This document shows, in pieces, positions 41,077 through 49,302 of a stretch of DNA of 64,000 nucleotides. Positions within the stretch are counted from its first letter, which is position 1. Every line of letters begins with the position of its first letter. Below the pieces are notes generated by a model. That model saw only the letters and a program-made list of their open reading frames with translations, made no database searches and had not been told where the DNA came from. This DNA is from Roseateles puraquae (GTDB lineage Bacteria > Pseudomonadota > Gammaproteobacteria > Burkholderiales > Burkholderiaceae_C). The position numbers and the translations under genes were made by a program. Location of the stretch: contig NZ_NISI01000002.1 in NCBI RefSeq assembly GCF_002205845.1, positions 434,001-498,000 of the forward strand. Reading direction: 5' to 3'.

Positions 41077-41505
41077 CTACTCGTTAGGCGAGCCGCGAAC
41101 AACGCGGTTCGGCCGCTTGCTGTAGAGGCCGTCTGCTGAGACACCCGTGCCAGTAAAGCACCTGCCAATCTCACGCAACTGCACGGTCCTGTCCGCGAAA
41201 TTGAACACCATCTTGCATCGCAGTTCTTCGCTGACGACGACCCCGGCACAGTGGTCGCGCGAGAGCTGTAGCTCTCCTTCCAGGTTTCCATATCGCGGTG
41301 CACCGTCAGGCGCGATGTTGCCGAACGCCTGGACCTGCACCCTGACGCTGATCGAGCCATCGGGCGATTCGCTTGCCGCCGAAATCGAGAGGTTCGCGCC
41401 GTCCTTGCGGAGGTACTCGCCGTCGATCGCACAGGGCGACGCGTGCGCCAGGCTTGCGCTCAAGATGCAGCAGACGCAAGCGCAAAGCGCCTCAAGACTT
41501 GGCAT
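41077..41505 (-). CDS. hypothetical secreted Cys-containing protein in a lower-GC patch
   Basis: 142 residues with an N-terminal signal peptide (about 1-22, MPSLEALCACVCCILSASLA) and an exported domain with paired cysteines (ASPCAIDGEY, DHCAG, LRCKM, RCFTG) likely to form disulfides. No family was recognised. It shares the lower GC of the gene downstream (40641-40976), and about 100 bp between them carry nothing recognisable. Function unknown. Confidence 0.6.
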   Translation of the reverse strand: MPSLEALCACVCCILSASLAHASPCAIDGEYLRKDGANLSISAASESPDGSISVRVQVQAFGNIAPDGAPRYGNLEGELQLSRDHCAGVVVSEELRCKMVFNFADRTVQLREIGRCFTGTGVSADGLYSKRPNRVVRGSPNE

Positions 41506-41558
41506 GACGTGTCCTCAACTCGTGGCCCGATGGGCTATGGCGAATGGGGCTTCGCCGC

Positions 41559-43097
41559 TCAAGGCAGGCGTGACAGCTCGTGCAGCAGCTTGGCGCGGGC
41601 CGCCGGGTCGTTGACCGACTCGGCCATGCGGTTGAAGAACACGGCGCGGCTGTCGGTGCCGGTGGCGGCGCGCTTGGTCAGCACCTTGGCGATCGGGCCC
41701 ACATGCTGGGCGAGCAGCGCCTGGGCCTTGTCGACCACCGCCTCGGTCAGCGGGCCGCCGAGGGTGGTGGCGCCGGCCGAGCCCTGGGAGGCCTGAGACC
41801 CCTGCGAGCCCGGTGAACCCCTGGAGCCGAAGATGCTGAGGGCGCCGCCGCCGGTGCTGCCTTTGGTGCCCTTGCCCGTGCCGGCGCCATGCGTGCCGCC
41901 GGCCGTGCGGTGATGGCCCCCGGTGACGAGGCTGGCCTGGCCCAGGAAGGCGTCCCGCGCCCGCGGGTCGCTGACCTGCTCGGCGAGCCGCGTGTAGAGC
42001 TCGTCGAGGTTGCTGCACTCACGCGCCGCGCGGCGCACCAGCACGCTGGCCAGCGGCCCGACGTGGCGGGCCAGCGTGAGCTCGGCCTGGCTGAGCTGGG
42101 CCTTGTCCCAGTGAGAGGGCGGTGGCGACCCGGCGGTGGAGCCGGGCACCGGCGTGCCGGACAGCGACACCGGCGCCTGCGTCGGCGACACCAGCGGCTG
42201 CGGCGCCTTGGCGCGCGGCGGCGCCAGCATGACGGTCTTCTCCCAGGAGGTGTCGTCCAGCACCTGGCCGGCGCCGTCGATCAAGGCCTGCTTGAACTCC
42301 TCGGCCGTGGCGAAGCGGTCCTCCGGGCGCTTGGCCAGCGCGCGGGCGACGATGCCGTCGAACCAGCCCGGGCGCTGCACGCCGTCCAGCGTGGAGGGCG
42401 GCTGGGGCATCTCGTTGACGACCTTGTACATGAGGGCTTCGGTCGTGCCCGCGAACGGCGCGCGGCCGGTCAGCAGTTGGTAGAGCACGACGCCGGCGCC
42501 GTAGATGTCCACGCGCCGGTCCATGGGCTTGCCGAGAAACTGCTCGGGCGCCATGTGGCTGGGCGTGCCCACCATGTAGTGCGTCTGGGTGAGGTTGTTG
42601 CTCTCGATGCGGGCGATGCCGAAGTCAGCCACCTTCAGCCGCCCGGCGGTCGTCATGATGATGTTGGCCGGCTTGACGTCACGGTGCCACACGCCCTTGT
42701 CGTGCGCATGACCCAGCGCGTCGAGCAGCTGGCTCATGATGCCGGGGATGTCGGTGTCGGTGAACCGCACCTTGGCGCCGAGGTAGCTGGCGAGCGACCG
42801 GCCCTCGACGAACTCCATCGCGATGTAGGCCACGCTCTGGTCGCGACCGAAGTCGTAGACCGCCACGATGCCCGGGTGCATGAGCCGGCCGGCCGCCTGC
42901 GCCTCGTTGCGGAAGCGCGAGGCCGGCGCGCCGGGGCTGTCGTCATCCGAGTCGAGCTGGGTGCGGATCGTCTTCAGCGCGACGGTGCGCTGGATGTCCG
43001 GGTCGAAGCCCTTGTAGACGACGCCCATCGCGCCCTCACCGAGCACCTCGGTGATGCGGTACTTGCCCAGCTGAACAGGATGCTTCTTGTCGCTCAT
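41559..43097 (-). CDS. Hanks-type serine/threonine protein kinase with duplicated C-terminal module
   Basis: 512 aa. Kinase domain at about 12-275 with the glycine loop GEGAMGVVYKG, Lys in VALKTIR, catalytic HRDVKPANI, metal-binding DFGIARI and activation-segment GTPSHMAPEQFLGKP, so it should be active. There is no membrane segment. After a Pro/Ser-rich linker, two related modules occur: residues about 333-385 (LARHVGPLASVLVRRAA ... RLAEQVSDPRARDAFL) and 455-512 (LAQHVGPIAKVLTKRAA ... RMAESVNDPAARAKLL), joined by a Gly/Ser/Gln-rich spacer. The modules are helical and clearly homologous to each other. It is 16 bp downstream of the heme-sensor gene, so the two probably form one signalling unit. 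Confidence 0.88.
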   Translation of the reverse strand: MSDKKHPVQLGKYRITEVLGEGAMGVVYKGFDPDIQRTVALKTIRTQLDSDDDSPGAPASRFRNEAQAAGRLMHPGIVAVYDFGRDQSVAYIAMEFVEGRSLASYLGAKVRFTDTDIPGIMSQLLDALGHAHDKGVWHRDVKPANIIMTTAGRLKVADFGIARIESNNLTQTHYMVGTPSHMAPEQFLGKPMDRRVDIYGAGVVLYQLLTGRAPFAGTTEALMYKVVNEMPQPPSTLDGVQRPGWFDGIVARALAKRPEDRFATAEEFKQALIDGAGQVLDDTSWEKTVMLAPPRAKAPQPLVSPTQAPVSLSGTPVPGSTAGSPPPSHWDKAQLSQAELTLARHVGPLASVLVRRAARECSNLDELYTRLAEQVSDPRARDAFLGQASLVTGGHHRTAGGTHGAGTGKGTKGSTGGGALSIFGSRGSPGSQGSQASQGSAGATTLGGPLTEAVVDKAQALLAQHVGPIAKVLTKRAATGTDSRAVFFNRMAESVNDPAARAKLLHELSRLP

Positions 43098-43113
43098 GCC
43101 CGGCCTGGTTGGC

Positions 43114-43986
43114 TCATGAATCGAGGAGCTTCATGGCCTGCACGACGCTGGCGCGCATGCGCGAGAAGGAGTCGGACAGGGTGGCGATCTCGTCGCGGCC
43201 GCGGGCCTCGAACTCCGGCGCGTCCAGCTCACCCTGGCTCACGCGGTCGGCCAGGGCCGAGAGCTGCGTGACCGGGCGCACGACCAGCATCCACACCATC
43301 AGGTTCAGCACGATGCCGACCGCGATGAACACGCCGATGAGGGAGCTGATGAAGACCTTGAAGGTCTGGTCGGCGCGCTGCAGCGGCACGCCCAGCGGCA
43401 CTGACACGATCTGCGCGCCGATGACCTCGTTGAGGTTCCAGCCGAAGCCGTTCGCCGGGCCGTACTTGGCGACCATGGTGGCTGGGGCGGCATCCACGCT
43501 GCTGTGGCAGGCCAGGCAGGCCGGGTCGGTGATGCGCAGCGGGCGGGCGATGTACAGCGACGGGCCGGCCGGCGTGTCGCGGGTGCCGACGGTTTCCTTC
43601 AGCTCGGCCGACGAGCGGAACTGGCCGACGATGTCCACCTCCCAGCTGGTGGCGCGGTCACGCGGGTTGGTCGGGTTGAGCGTCGCCTCCTTGTAGGCGA
43701 ACTCGGGGTGCTTGGACAGCAGCGTGTTCAGCACCTCCGTGGCCGAGTAGCTGGGCACCGTCTGCGGCAGGAACTCCTGCGACATCTGGGCCGCCAGCAG
43801 CGGCTTGATCTGGGTGTTGGTGTAGTTGCGCACCGCCAGCGCCTTCTCCATCAGCATGCGGGCGCTGGCCACGGTTTCCTGCTGCGCGTTCTCCTGCAGC
43901 AGGTTGCGCGCGATGTAGCCGCTCAGGGCGATGCCCAGGCTCATCACGAGCAGATAGACGAGATTGAACTTGGCGAGCAGTTTCAT
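43114..43986 (-). CDS. DUF3365 (Tll0287-like) c-type heme membrane sensor with HAMP domain
   Basis: 290 aa. Transmembrane segment 1 (about 8-27), a periplasmic DUF3365 domain (about 30-205) with a covalent heme motif CLACH (Cys157-His161), transmembrane segment 2 (about 210-232), then a HAMP domain (about 233-285; RPVTQLSALADRVSQGELDA). It stops after HAMP: there is no kinase, cyclase or methyl-accepting domain. The protein could sense redox state or a gaseous ligand such as NO or O2 through the heme. Start ATG 43986. It lies directly upstream of the Ser/Thr kinase gene (16 bp), suggesting that HAMP motion is passed to that kinase. Confidence 0.85.
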   Translation of the reverse strand: MKLLAKFNLVYLLVMSLGIALSGYIARNLLQENAQQETVASARMLMEKALAVRNYTNTQIKPLLAAQMSQEFLPQTVPSYSATEVLNTLLSKHPEFAYKEATLNPTNPRDRATSWEVDIVGQFRSSAELKETVGTRDTPAGPSLYIARPLRITDPACLACHSSVDAAPATMVAKYGPANGFGWNLNEVIGAQIVSVPLGVPLQRADQTFKVFISSLIGVFIAVGIVLNLMVWMLVVRPVTQLSALADRVSQGELDAPEFEARGRDEIATLSDSFSRMRASVVQAMKLLDS

Positions 43987-44130
43987 GGCCGGACCCCAGG
44001 GCAGACTCTTGCGGACTCTTGCCGACGCTTTCAAAAGGTCGGCAATGGTAGTGCGTTGCTACGCTGAGTAACCGGTTCGTCGCTTCGGTTCCCGGCCGGG
44101 AAACCGTCTTATGTGCGTCTCAAGTGCGTC

Positions 44131-45348
44131 TCAAGGGCGGGTCACCACCAGGGCCACGTTGCTGCCGCCAAAGGCAAAGGAGTTGGACATCGCCGCCCGG
44201 GCGCTGCTCTGGCGCGCAGCGCCGGTGACCAGGTCGATCTGGCTGCCCAGGCTGCTGGCGCGGACATGGGCGCTGGCCGGCAGCCAGCCGCCGCGCAGGG
44301 CCTGCACCGTGGCCACCAGCTCCAGCGCACCACCGGCACCGATCAGGTGCCCGTGCAGCGCCTTGGTGGCCGACACCGGCACGGCGCCGGTGCCGAACAC
44401 CGCCTCGATGGAGCTGGCCTCCACCGCGTCGCCCACCTCGGTGGCCGTGCCGTGGGCGTTGACGTAGCCGATGTCGGCGGGCGCCAGGCCGGCGTCCTGC
44501 AGGGCCGCCCGCATGGCGCGGACCTGGCCGTCGGCGTCGGGGCGGGACAGGTGCACCGCGTCCACGCTGTGCCCGTAGCCGGCCAGTTCGGCCAGCGGCG
44601 TGGCGCCGCGGGCGCGGGCATGGGCCTCGGTCTCCAGCACCAGCGCGGCAGCGCCTTCGCCCAGCACCAGGCCCTGGCGGCCGTCGTCGAAGGGGCGGCA
44701 GGTCTGCTCGGGCTGGTCGGCATCCAGCGGCGCCATCACGCCCATGGCCTGCCAGCCCAGCGCGCTGCCCACGTTGAGCATGGCTTCCGACCCGCCCACC
44801 AGGGCCAGGTCGGCGCGGCCGTTGCGCAGCAGCCAGAGCGCCTCGCCGATGGCCTGGGCCGACGAGGCGCAGGCATTGGATACCGCCAGCTGGGCGGCGC
44901 GCAGCTGGTGACGCATGGCCAGGTGTGAGCCGGCCGAGTTGGCCATCACCCGCACCACGGTGTAGGGGTGCACCCGCGGCGGCTGCGCGGTGAACATCTG
45001 TTGGTACGACGCCTCCAGCGAAGCCGAGCCGCCCAGGCCGGTGCCCCAGCTGACGGCCGCGCGCTCGGGCGCCGGCGCGAACTCGGGCAGCCCGGCCTGC
45101 GCCCAGGCTTCGGCCGCGGCCTCCAGCGCCATCAGGCTGTGGCGATCGTAGAGATTGCGCTGCGCGGGTGGCAGGTGAGCGCCGAGGGGCTCGGTCACCA
45201 CGGCCGCCGCGTGGGGTCGCAGCGCATGCGCCGGGCTGCCGGGTTGGGCCGTGATGCCGGAACGGCCGGCCTGCAGCGCCTGCGTCAACGCCGTGACGCC
45301 CCGGCCCAGGGCGCTGACCGCCCCCAGTCCCGTGATCCAGACGTGCAT
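44131..45348 (-). CDS. beta-ketoacyl-ACP synthase (FabF-like)
   Basis: 405-aa condensing enzyme. Catalytic triad: Cys160 (VSNACASSAQA), His299 (VNAHGTATEVGD) and His334 (KALHGHLIGAGG). Normal KAS-II length. Its ATG overlaps the stop of the acyl carrier protein gene by one base (TGATG). With that ACP and an alpha/beta hydrolase it forms a three-gene operon away from the fab genes, so it probably builds a special acyl chain (for example a lipid, polyene or signal), not housekeeping fatty acids. No ketoreductase or acyltransferase lies beside it. The 11-bp repeat GTGCGTCTCAA occurs twice in tandem at its 3' end (44113-44134). Confidence 0.9.
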   Translation of the reverse strand: MHVWITGLGAVSALGRGVTALTQALQAGRSGITAQPGSPAHALRPHAAAVVTEPLGAHLPPAQRNLYDRHSLMALEAAAEAWAQAGLPEFAPAPERAAVSWGTGLGGSASLEASYQQMFTAQPPRVHPYTVVRVMANSAGSHLAMRHQLRAAQLAVSNACASSAQAIGEALWLLRNGRADLALVGGSEAMLNVGSALGWQAMGVMAPLDADQPEQTCRPFDDGRQGLVLGEGAAALVLETEAHARARGATPLAELAGYGHSVDAVHLSRPDADGQVRAMRAALQDAGLAPADIGYVNAHGTATEVGDAVEASSIEAVFGTGAVPVSATKALHGHLIGAGGALELVATVQALRGGWLPASAHVRASSLGSQIDLVTGAARQSSARAAMSNSFAFGGSNVALVVTRP

Positions 45349-45605
45349 CAGGCCGCCACCGGCTGCGCCTTGGCCAGCAGCAGCTCATCCACCAGCGTGG
45401 CCAGGCCGCTCAGTGTGGGGTTGGCCAGCGCGCGATCGTGCTCGATGTTGACGTGGAAGTGGTCTTCCACGGTGAACATGAAGTCCACCAGGCCGAGAGA
45501 GTCCAGGCCGAGTTCGGCAAACGGCGTGTCGACCTTGTCGGTCAGGCCTTCGGCACCCAGCTCACGTTGGGCGAGGGTGCAGAGTTGTTCAAGCGTGTTG
45601 GGCAT
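45348..45605 (-). CDS. acyl carrier protein
   Basis: 85 aa, acidic. The phosphopantetheine site is LGLDSLGLVDFMF (Ser36). Longer C-terminal tail than housekeeping AcpP (AKAQPVAA), and the helix-2 sequence differs (DSLGLVD instead of DSLDTVE), so it is a specialised ACP. It overlaps the hydrolase gene by 17 bp upstream and the ketosynthase by 1 bp downstream. Partner of the ketosynthase at 44131. Confidence 0.88.
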   Translation of the reverse strand: MPNTLEQLCTLAQRELGAEGLTDKVDTPFAELGLDSLGLVDFMFTVEDHFHVNIEHDRALANPTLSGLATLVDELLLAKAQPVAA

Positions 45606-46437
45606 GGTCGGTCCAGGTGGGGGTGGCGTGGGTGGCGGGGAGCGCGGCCAGCGGATGGCTGCGCAGCAGGAAGTCGCGCACGGTGCGCGCGACGGCGATG
45701 CGTTCGTTGTCCAGCGTCAGCATGTGATAGCTGTCGTGGAACCAGTGCACCTCGGGGGGCTGGCCCAAGCGGCGTTGCAGCTCGTGCACGGTGCGCGGGC
45801 TGGCCACGTCGTCCTCGGTGGCGTGCAGCACGACCGCCGGCGCGGCCAGGCGGGGTAGCCGGGCGCGCACATGGCGGATCAGCCGCGAGGCCTGGTAGAG
45901 CGAGGCGGCTGACAGTCGCGCCGCCCCCACCGCCGACACCTGCGTCGTGGCCATGGCCTGTTCCACCCAGGCGCGCAGCCGTTCGTTCTTCAGGCCGAAG
46001 GGCGCGGTTTCCTTGAAGCTCATGCGCCGGCGCAGCGGCGGCAGATACGCCAGCGGCAGCAGGCGCCGCCAGGGCGAGACGTTCCAGCCGTCGAAATGCA
46101 GGGTGGTGGAGATCAGCACCAGCGCCGCGGCCGGGCGGCGTGCCGCCAGGGCCAGCGCCAGCACCGCGCCCATGCACAGCCCGCCCACCGCCACGCGGCC
46201 ATGCTGGGCTGCCAGACGGTCGAAGGCCGCCTCGGCCTCGGCGAGCCAGTGCTCGAAGGGCGGCACCGGCAACTGCTCGCCGGTGGCGGCGCTGACACCG
46301 TAGCCGGCCATGGCCGGGGTCTCGACGACATAACCGACTTCTCGCAGTGACTTGGCGACGGGCGCCAGCTCCAGCGGGTTGGCACACAGGCCGTGGAACA
46401 GCAACACGGCGGGGCGCTGCGGGTGCATTGAGTTCAT
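45589..46437 (-). CDS. alpha/beta hydrolase with Cys nucleophile (GLCMG)
   Basis: 282 aa, cytosolic. The oxyanion region is LLFHGLCANP; the nucleophile elbow reads GGLCMGAVLAL, so the catalytic residue is Cys88 in place of the usual Ser; the acid/base residues are likely in HATEDDVASPRT and SYHMLTLDNE. A Cys nucleophile is known in dienelactone hydrolase, so activity is possible. It is the first gene of the operon with ACP and ketosynthase and may be a thioesterase or cyclase acting on the ACP-bound chain. An ATG three codons in (MHPQRPAV) is an alternative start. Confidence 0.83.
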   Translation of the reverse strand: MNSMHPQRPAVLLFHGLCANPLELAPVAKSLREVGYVVETPAMAGYGVSAATGEQLPVPPFEHWLAEAEAAFDRLAAQHGRVAVGGLCMGAVLALALAARRPAAALVLISTTLHFDGWNVSPWRRLLPLAYLPPLRRRMSFKETAPFGLKNERLRAWVEQAMATTQVSAVGAARLSAASLYQASRLIRHVRARLPRLAAPAVVLHATEDDVASPRTVHELQRRLGQPPEVHWFHDSYHMLTLDNERIAVARTVRDFLLRSHPLAALPATHATPTWTDHAQHA

Positions 46438-46503
46438 GGCCAGCAGTGTCGAAAGCCCCGCCGTCAGCCGCTTGTCGCCCGCCTTGCCGGCAGCTTTCCT
46501 CGT

Positions 46504-46521
46504 CTGACAGCGCGCTGTCAG
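46504..46521. promoter_or_regulatory. 18-bp perfect palindrome between divergent operons
   Basis: CTGACAGCGCGCTGTCAG is a perfect palindrome 66 bp upstream of the hydrolase start and 34 bp upstream of the response-regulator start (46555). It lies in the only shared promoter region of the ketosynthase operon and the two-component operon. A dimeric regulator, possibly the adjacent OmpR-type protein though its family prefers direct repeats, could control both. Confidence 0.55.
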
Positions 46522-46554
46522 CACGGCGGGCGGTCTCGCGCCATACTTGTGACC

Positions 46555-47223
46555 ATGCGCATCCTGCTCGTCGAAGACGACGAACATCTCGTCGAAACCA
46601 CCGCCCGCGCCCTGCGTTCGCAAGGCTGGGTCGTGGACTGCACCGCCCGCGGTGAGCCCGTGCCGCGCTCGCTGCGCGAGGACGCCTACGACCTCCTCAT
46701 CCTGGACATCGGTCTGGCGGGCATCGACGGTTTCGAGACGTTGCGCCGCGTGCGTGGTGAGGGCCTGGCCGTGCCGGTGCTCATCCTGACCGCCCGCGAT
46801 GCCGTCGAGGATCGTGTGCGCGGCCTGGAGGGCGGCGCCGACGACTATCTCGTCAAGCCCTTCGCGCTGACCGAGCTGGTGGCCCGCGCCCGCGCGCTGG
46901 TGCGCCGCAGCCAGGCGCGCACCAGCAATCAGCTCCAGCTGGCCCGCCTGCGCATCGACCAGGAGGCCCGCCGCGCCTACATCGACGACGAGCCCCTGGC
47001 CCTGTCCGCCCGCGAGTGGGACGTGCTCGGCTTCCTGATGGCGCGCGCCGGCAAGGTGGTGCCCAAGGAACACATCGCGCTGGCCAGCAACGCCTGGGAC
47101 CAGGGCGTGAGCGACAACGCCATCGAGGTCTGCCTGTCACGCCTGCGCGCCAAGATCGAGCCGGGCGGCGTGCAGTTGCGCACCGTGCGCGGCCTCGGTT
47201 ACCTGCTCGAAGAAATTGGTTGA
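46555..47223 (+). CDS. OmpR/PhoB-family response regulator (QseB/TctD-like)
   Basis: 222 aa from ATG 46555 (a GTG two codons earlier is possible). Receiver domain with LVEDDEHLVE, phospho-Asp in DLLILDIGLAGIDG, Thr/Ala in LILTARD and Lys in YLVKPFALTE; winged-helix DNA-binding domain at about 128-220 (LSAREWDVLGFLMARAG, then SDNAIEVCLSRLRAKIE and LRTVRGLGYLL). Its stop overlaps the start of the sensor kinase gene. Divergent from the ketosynthase operon, so that operon is a likely target. Confidence 0.92.
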   Translation: MRILLVEDDEHLVETTARALRSQGWVVDCTARGEPVPRSLREDAYDLLILDIGLAGIDGFETLRRVRGEGLAVPVLILTARDAVEDRVRGLEGGADDYLVKPFALTELVARARALVRRSQARTSNQLQLARLRIDQEARRAYIDDEPLALSAREWDVLGFLMARAGKVVPKEHIALASNAWDQGVSDNAIEVCLSRLRAKIEPGGVQLRTVRGLGYLLEEIG

Positions 47224-48607
47224 CCGCCCCCGCTCCAGCCTGCAGCGGCGTCTGTTTGGCTGGTTGCTGCTGCCGCTGCTGGTGGCGCTGCCGCTGCTGG
47301 CCATCGGGCTGTACAAGCAGGTGCAGGACAGCGCCCAGAGCTGGCTCGACGAAGGCCTGGAAGACACCGCGCTGACCCTGGCCGGGCAGATCGACGTGCG
47401 CAGCGGCGAGCCGCACATCGAGATCAGCGCCACCATGGACCGCGCGCTGCGCTTCGACCGCCAGGACGATGTCTTCTACCTCGTGCTCGCGCCTGACGGC
47501 GAGGTGCTGCAGGGCGATGCCGGGCTGGTCGACCTGCAGCCGCGACCGCCAGCGCAGGTGGCCGGGCGCTCCTGGTATGGCGACGCCAAGCTGCGCGACC
47601 GCTCGCTGCGCCTCGTGCAGTTGGGGCATGACTGCGGCGGTGGGCAGAGCTGCCAGATCCTCGTGGCCGAGACCCTGCACAAACGCGACGCCCTGCAGCG
47701 CCAGATCGGCTCGCTCGTGGCGCTGAATGGCGCGGGCCTGGCCGTGCTGCTCGCGTTGGCGGGCTGGTGGGCCATCCGCCAGGGCCTCACGCCGCTGACC
47801 GAGCTCAGCGCCGAGCTGGAGCACCGCGACCTGCATCGCCTCACGCCGCTGGAGGCCCGCCTGCCGCGGGAGCTGGTGCCGCTGCAGGCCGCCTTCAACC
47901 GGCTGTTTGAGCGGCTGGCGCGCGCGGCCGGCGCGCAGCGCGAATTCCTGGCCGACGCCGCGCACCAGCTGCGCACGCCGCTGACCTCGCTGCAGACCGA
48001 GATCGAACTCGCCATGCTGGAGCCGCACGACCAGCGGGTGGACCCGCTGCTGCAGCGCCTGCGCCACCGTGTCACGCGCAGCGCGCGCCTGGCGCAGCAG
48101 CTGCTGTCACTGGCCCGCGCGGAAGACCGCAGCGTGGACGTCGAGCAGCGCATCGACCTGCGCGACATCGCCACCGAGAGCGGCCAGGACTGGGCGCACC
48201 GGTCCCTGCCCAGTGGCGTGGACCTGGGCTTTGAGCTGGCCGAGGCGCCGGCGCAGGGGCATGCCTTCCTGTTGCGCGAGCTGCTGGAGAACCTCATCCA
48301 CAACGCGGTCAGCTATGCCGGCGGCGGGGCGCGCATCACGGTGCGTTGCGGGACCGACACCACCGGCCCCTGGCTGGAAGTCGAGGACAACGGCCCGGGT
48401 ATTCCGCCGGCTGAGCGTGCGGCGGCGATGCAGCGTTTCCGGCGCGGCAGCACGGCCAGCGGCTCGGGCAGCGGCCTGGGCCTGGCGATTGCGGCTGACA
48501 TCGCCGCGCGCCATGGCGGCCGGCTGGAGCTGCTGGATGCCCACGCCGGGCCGGGCCTGCGGGCGCGCCTCAGCCTGCCGCCGCCGGCTTCAATGCCAGC
48601 TGCTTGA
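47216..48607 (+). CDS. sensor histidine kinase (QseC/TctE-like)
   Basis: 463 aa, starting on TTG 47216 within the end of the response-regulator gene (overlap 8 bp). Transmembrane segments at about 13-32 and 165-187 flank a periplasmic domain of about 130 residues. Then come a HAMP-like region, HisKA with FLADAAHQLRTPLTSLQTEI (phospho-His in AHQLRTP) and HATPase_c (ENLIHNAVSYAG, DNGPGIPPAERAAAMQRF, GSGSGLGLAIA). The periplasmic domain contains a small Cys pair (HDCGGGQSCQI) that could respond to redox or metal. Convergent overlap of 38 bp with the 2OG oxygenase gene. Confidence 0.9.
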   Translation: MVDRPRSSLQRRLFGWLLLPLLVALPLLAIGLYKQVQDSAQSWLDEGLEDTALTLAGQIDVRSGEPHIEISATMDRALRFDRQDDVFYLVLAPDGEVLQGDAGLVDLQPRPPAQVAGRSWYGDAKLRDRSLRLVQLGHDCGGGQSCQILVAETLHKRDALQRQIGSLVALNGAGLAVLLALAGWWAIRQGLTPLTELSAELEHRDLHRLTPLEARLPRELVPLQAAFNRLFERLARAAGAQREFLADAAHQLRTPLTSLQTEIELAMLEPHDQRVDPLLQRLRHRVTRSARLAQQLLSLARAEDRSVDVEQRIDLRDIATESGQDWAHRSLPSGVDLGFELAEAPAQGHAFLLRELLENLIHNAVSYAGGGARITVRCGTDTTGPWLEVEDNGPGIPPAERAAAMQRFRRGSTASGSGSGLGLAIAADIAARHGGRLELLDAHAGPGLRARLSLPPPASMPAA

Positions 48608-49154
48608 AGAGGTTCATGGCCACGATGACCCGCCGTCCCGGCGTGGGCGGCACCTCATGCATCGCGATGCCGGGGAACATGACCAGCGTGGCCGGCCGCG
48701 GGTGGTAGACGCTGTCGCGCGAGAACACCAGCGGTGCACAGCCCGGCTCGGCCTCCAGGTAGACCACGCAGCTCAAGTCGGCGGGCCAGTGGTTGTGGGC
48801 CACGGTGTGATCCGCCTGCTCATAGATCGCGCCCCAGCATTGCAGCACCCGCAGGTCCAGCCCCAGGGCGCCCAGGTCGCCTGACCAGGCCTTGGGTGCC
48901 GCGGCCTTGGCGATGTCGACCACGCTCGCGCACAGCGGCATGAGCTTCGGGTTGAGCAGGTGACTCTCCCAAGGGCTCATGTAGGCCGACTTGACGTTGG
49001 ACGTGGGCGACAGCGGGTGGCTGACGCGCAGCTCGTCGATGGCCTCGCGGGCCAGTTGCAGCCGGTCGGCGATGGGGCCGAGCTCGGCAATGATGATGGG
49101 GATCTGGGTCTGGACGCTGGCGCCGACCACGTGCACGGCGGAGGAGACGTTCAT
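48570..49154 (-). CDS. putative 2OG-Fe(II) oxygenase (TIGR02466-like)
   Basis: 194 aa. The double-stranded beta-helix core contains VAHNHWPADLSCVVYLEAE and RPATLVMFPGIAMHEVPP, then RRVIVAMNLF. This His...His...Arg pattern fits the TIGR02466/2OG-FeII_Oxy_5 family of small Fe(II)/2-oxoglutarate dioxygenases. The HxW/HE spacing supports metal binding, though the usual HxD aspartate is replaced, as is normal for this subfamily. Substrate unknown. Convergent with the sensor kinase gene, whose 3' end it overlaps by 38 bp. Confidence 0.72.
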   Translation of the reverse strand: MNVSSAVHVVGASVQTQIPIIIAELGPIADRLQLAREAIDELRVSHPLSPTSNVKSAYMSPWESHLLNPKLMPLCASVVDIAKAAAPKAWSGDLGALGLDLRVLQCWGAIYEQADHTVAHNHWPADLSCVVYLEAEPGCAPLVFSRDSVYHPRPATLVMFPGIAMHEVPPTPGRRVIVAMNLFKQLALKPAAAG

Positions 49155-49302
49155 CCCGCGATTTTGCGCATCGGGCGCGGCGGGGCAGCCGCAAAAGTCA
49201 ACCGGGAAGGCGTCCCTTTTTTCCGGGCCGTGATGTCACGGGGCTGCCATCACGGGGCGTCAGGCTAGCCTGCCTTGCCCCTTCATCTCCCAGAGGAACG
49301 CC

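Noticed and set aside
41077..41110. GCCTAACGAG at the 3' end of the secreted orphan gene, resembling an integron attC half-site
   Set aside because: No matching GTTRRRY end, no characteristic stem pairing within 150 bp, and no integrase or second site nearby. Coincidence is the simpler reading.
44113..44134. Tandem 11-bp repeat GTGCGTCTCAA at the end of the ketosynthase gene
   Set aside because: Only two copies, which may be a simple local duplication; not reported as a separate element.
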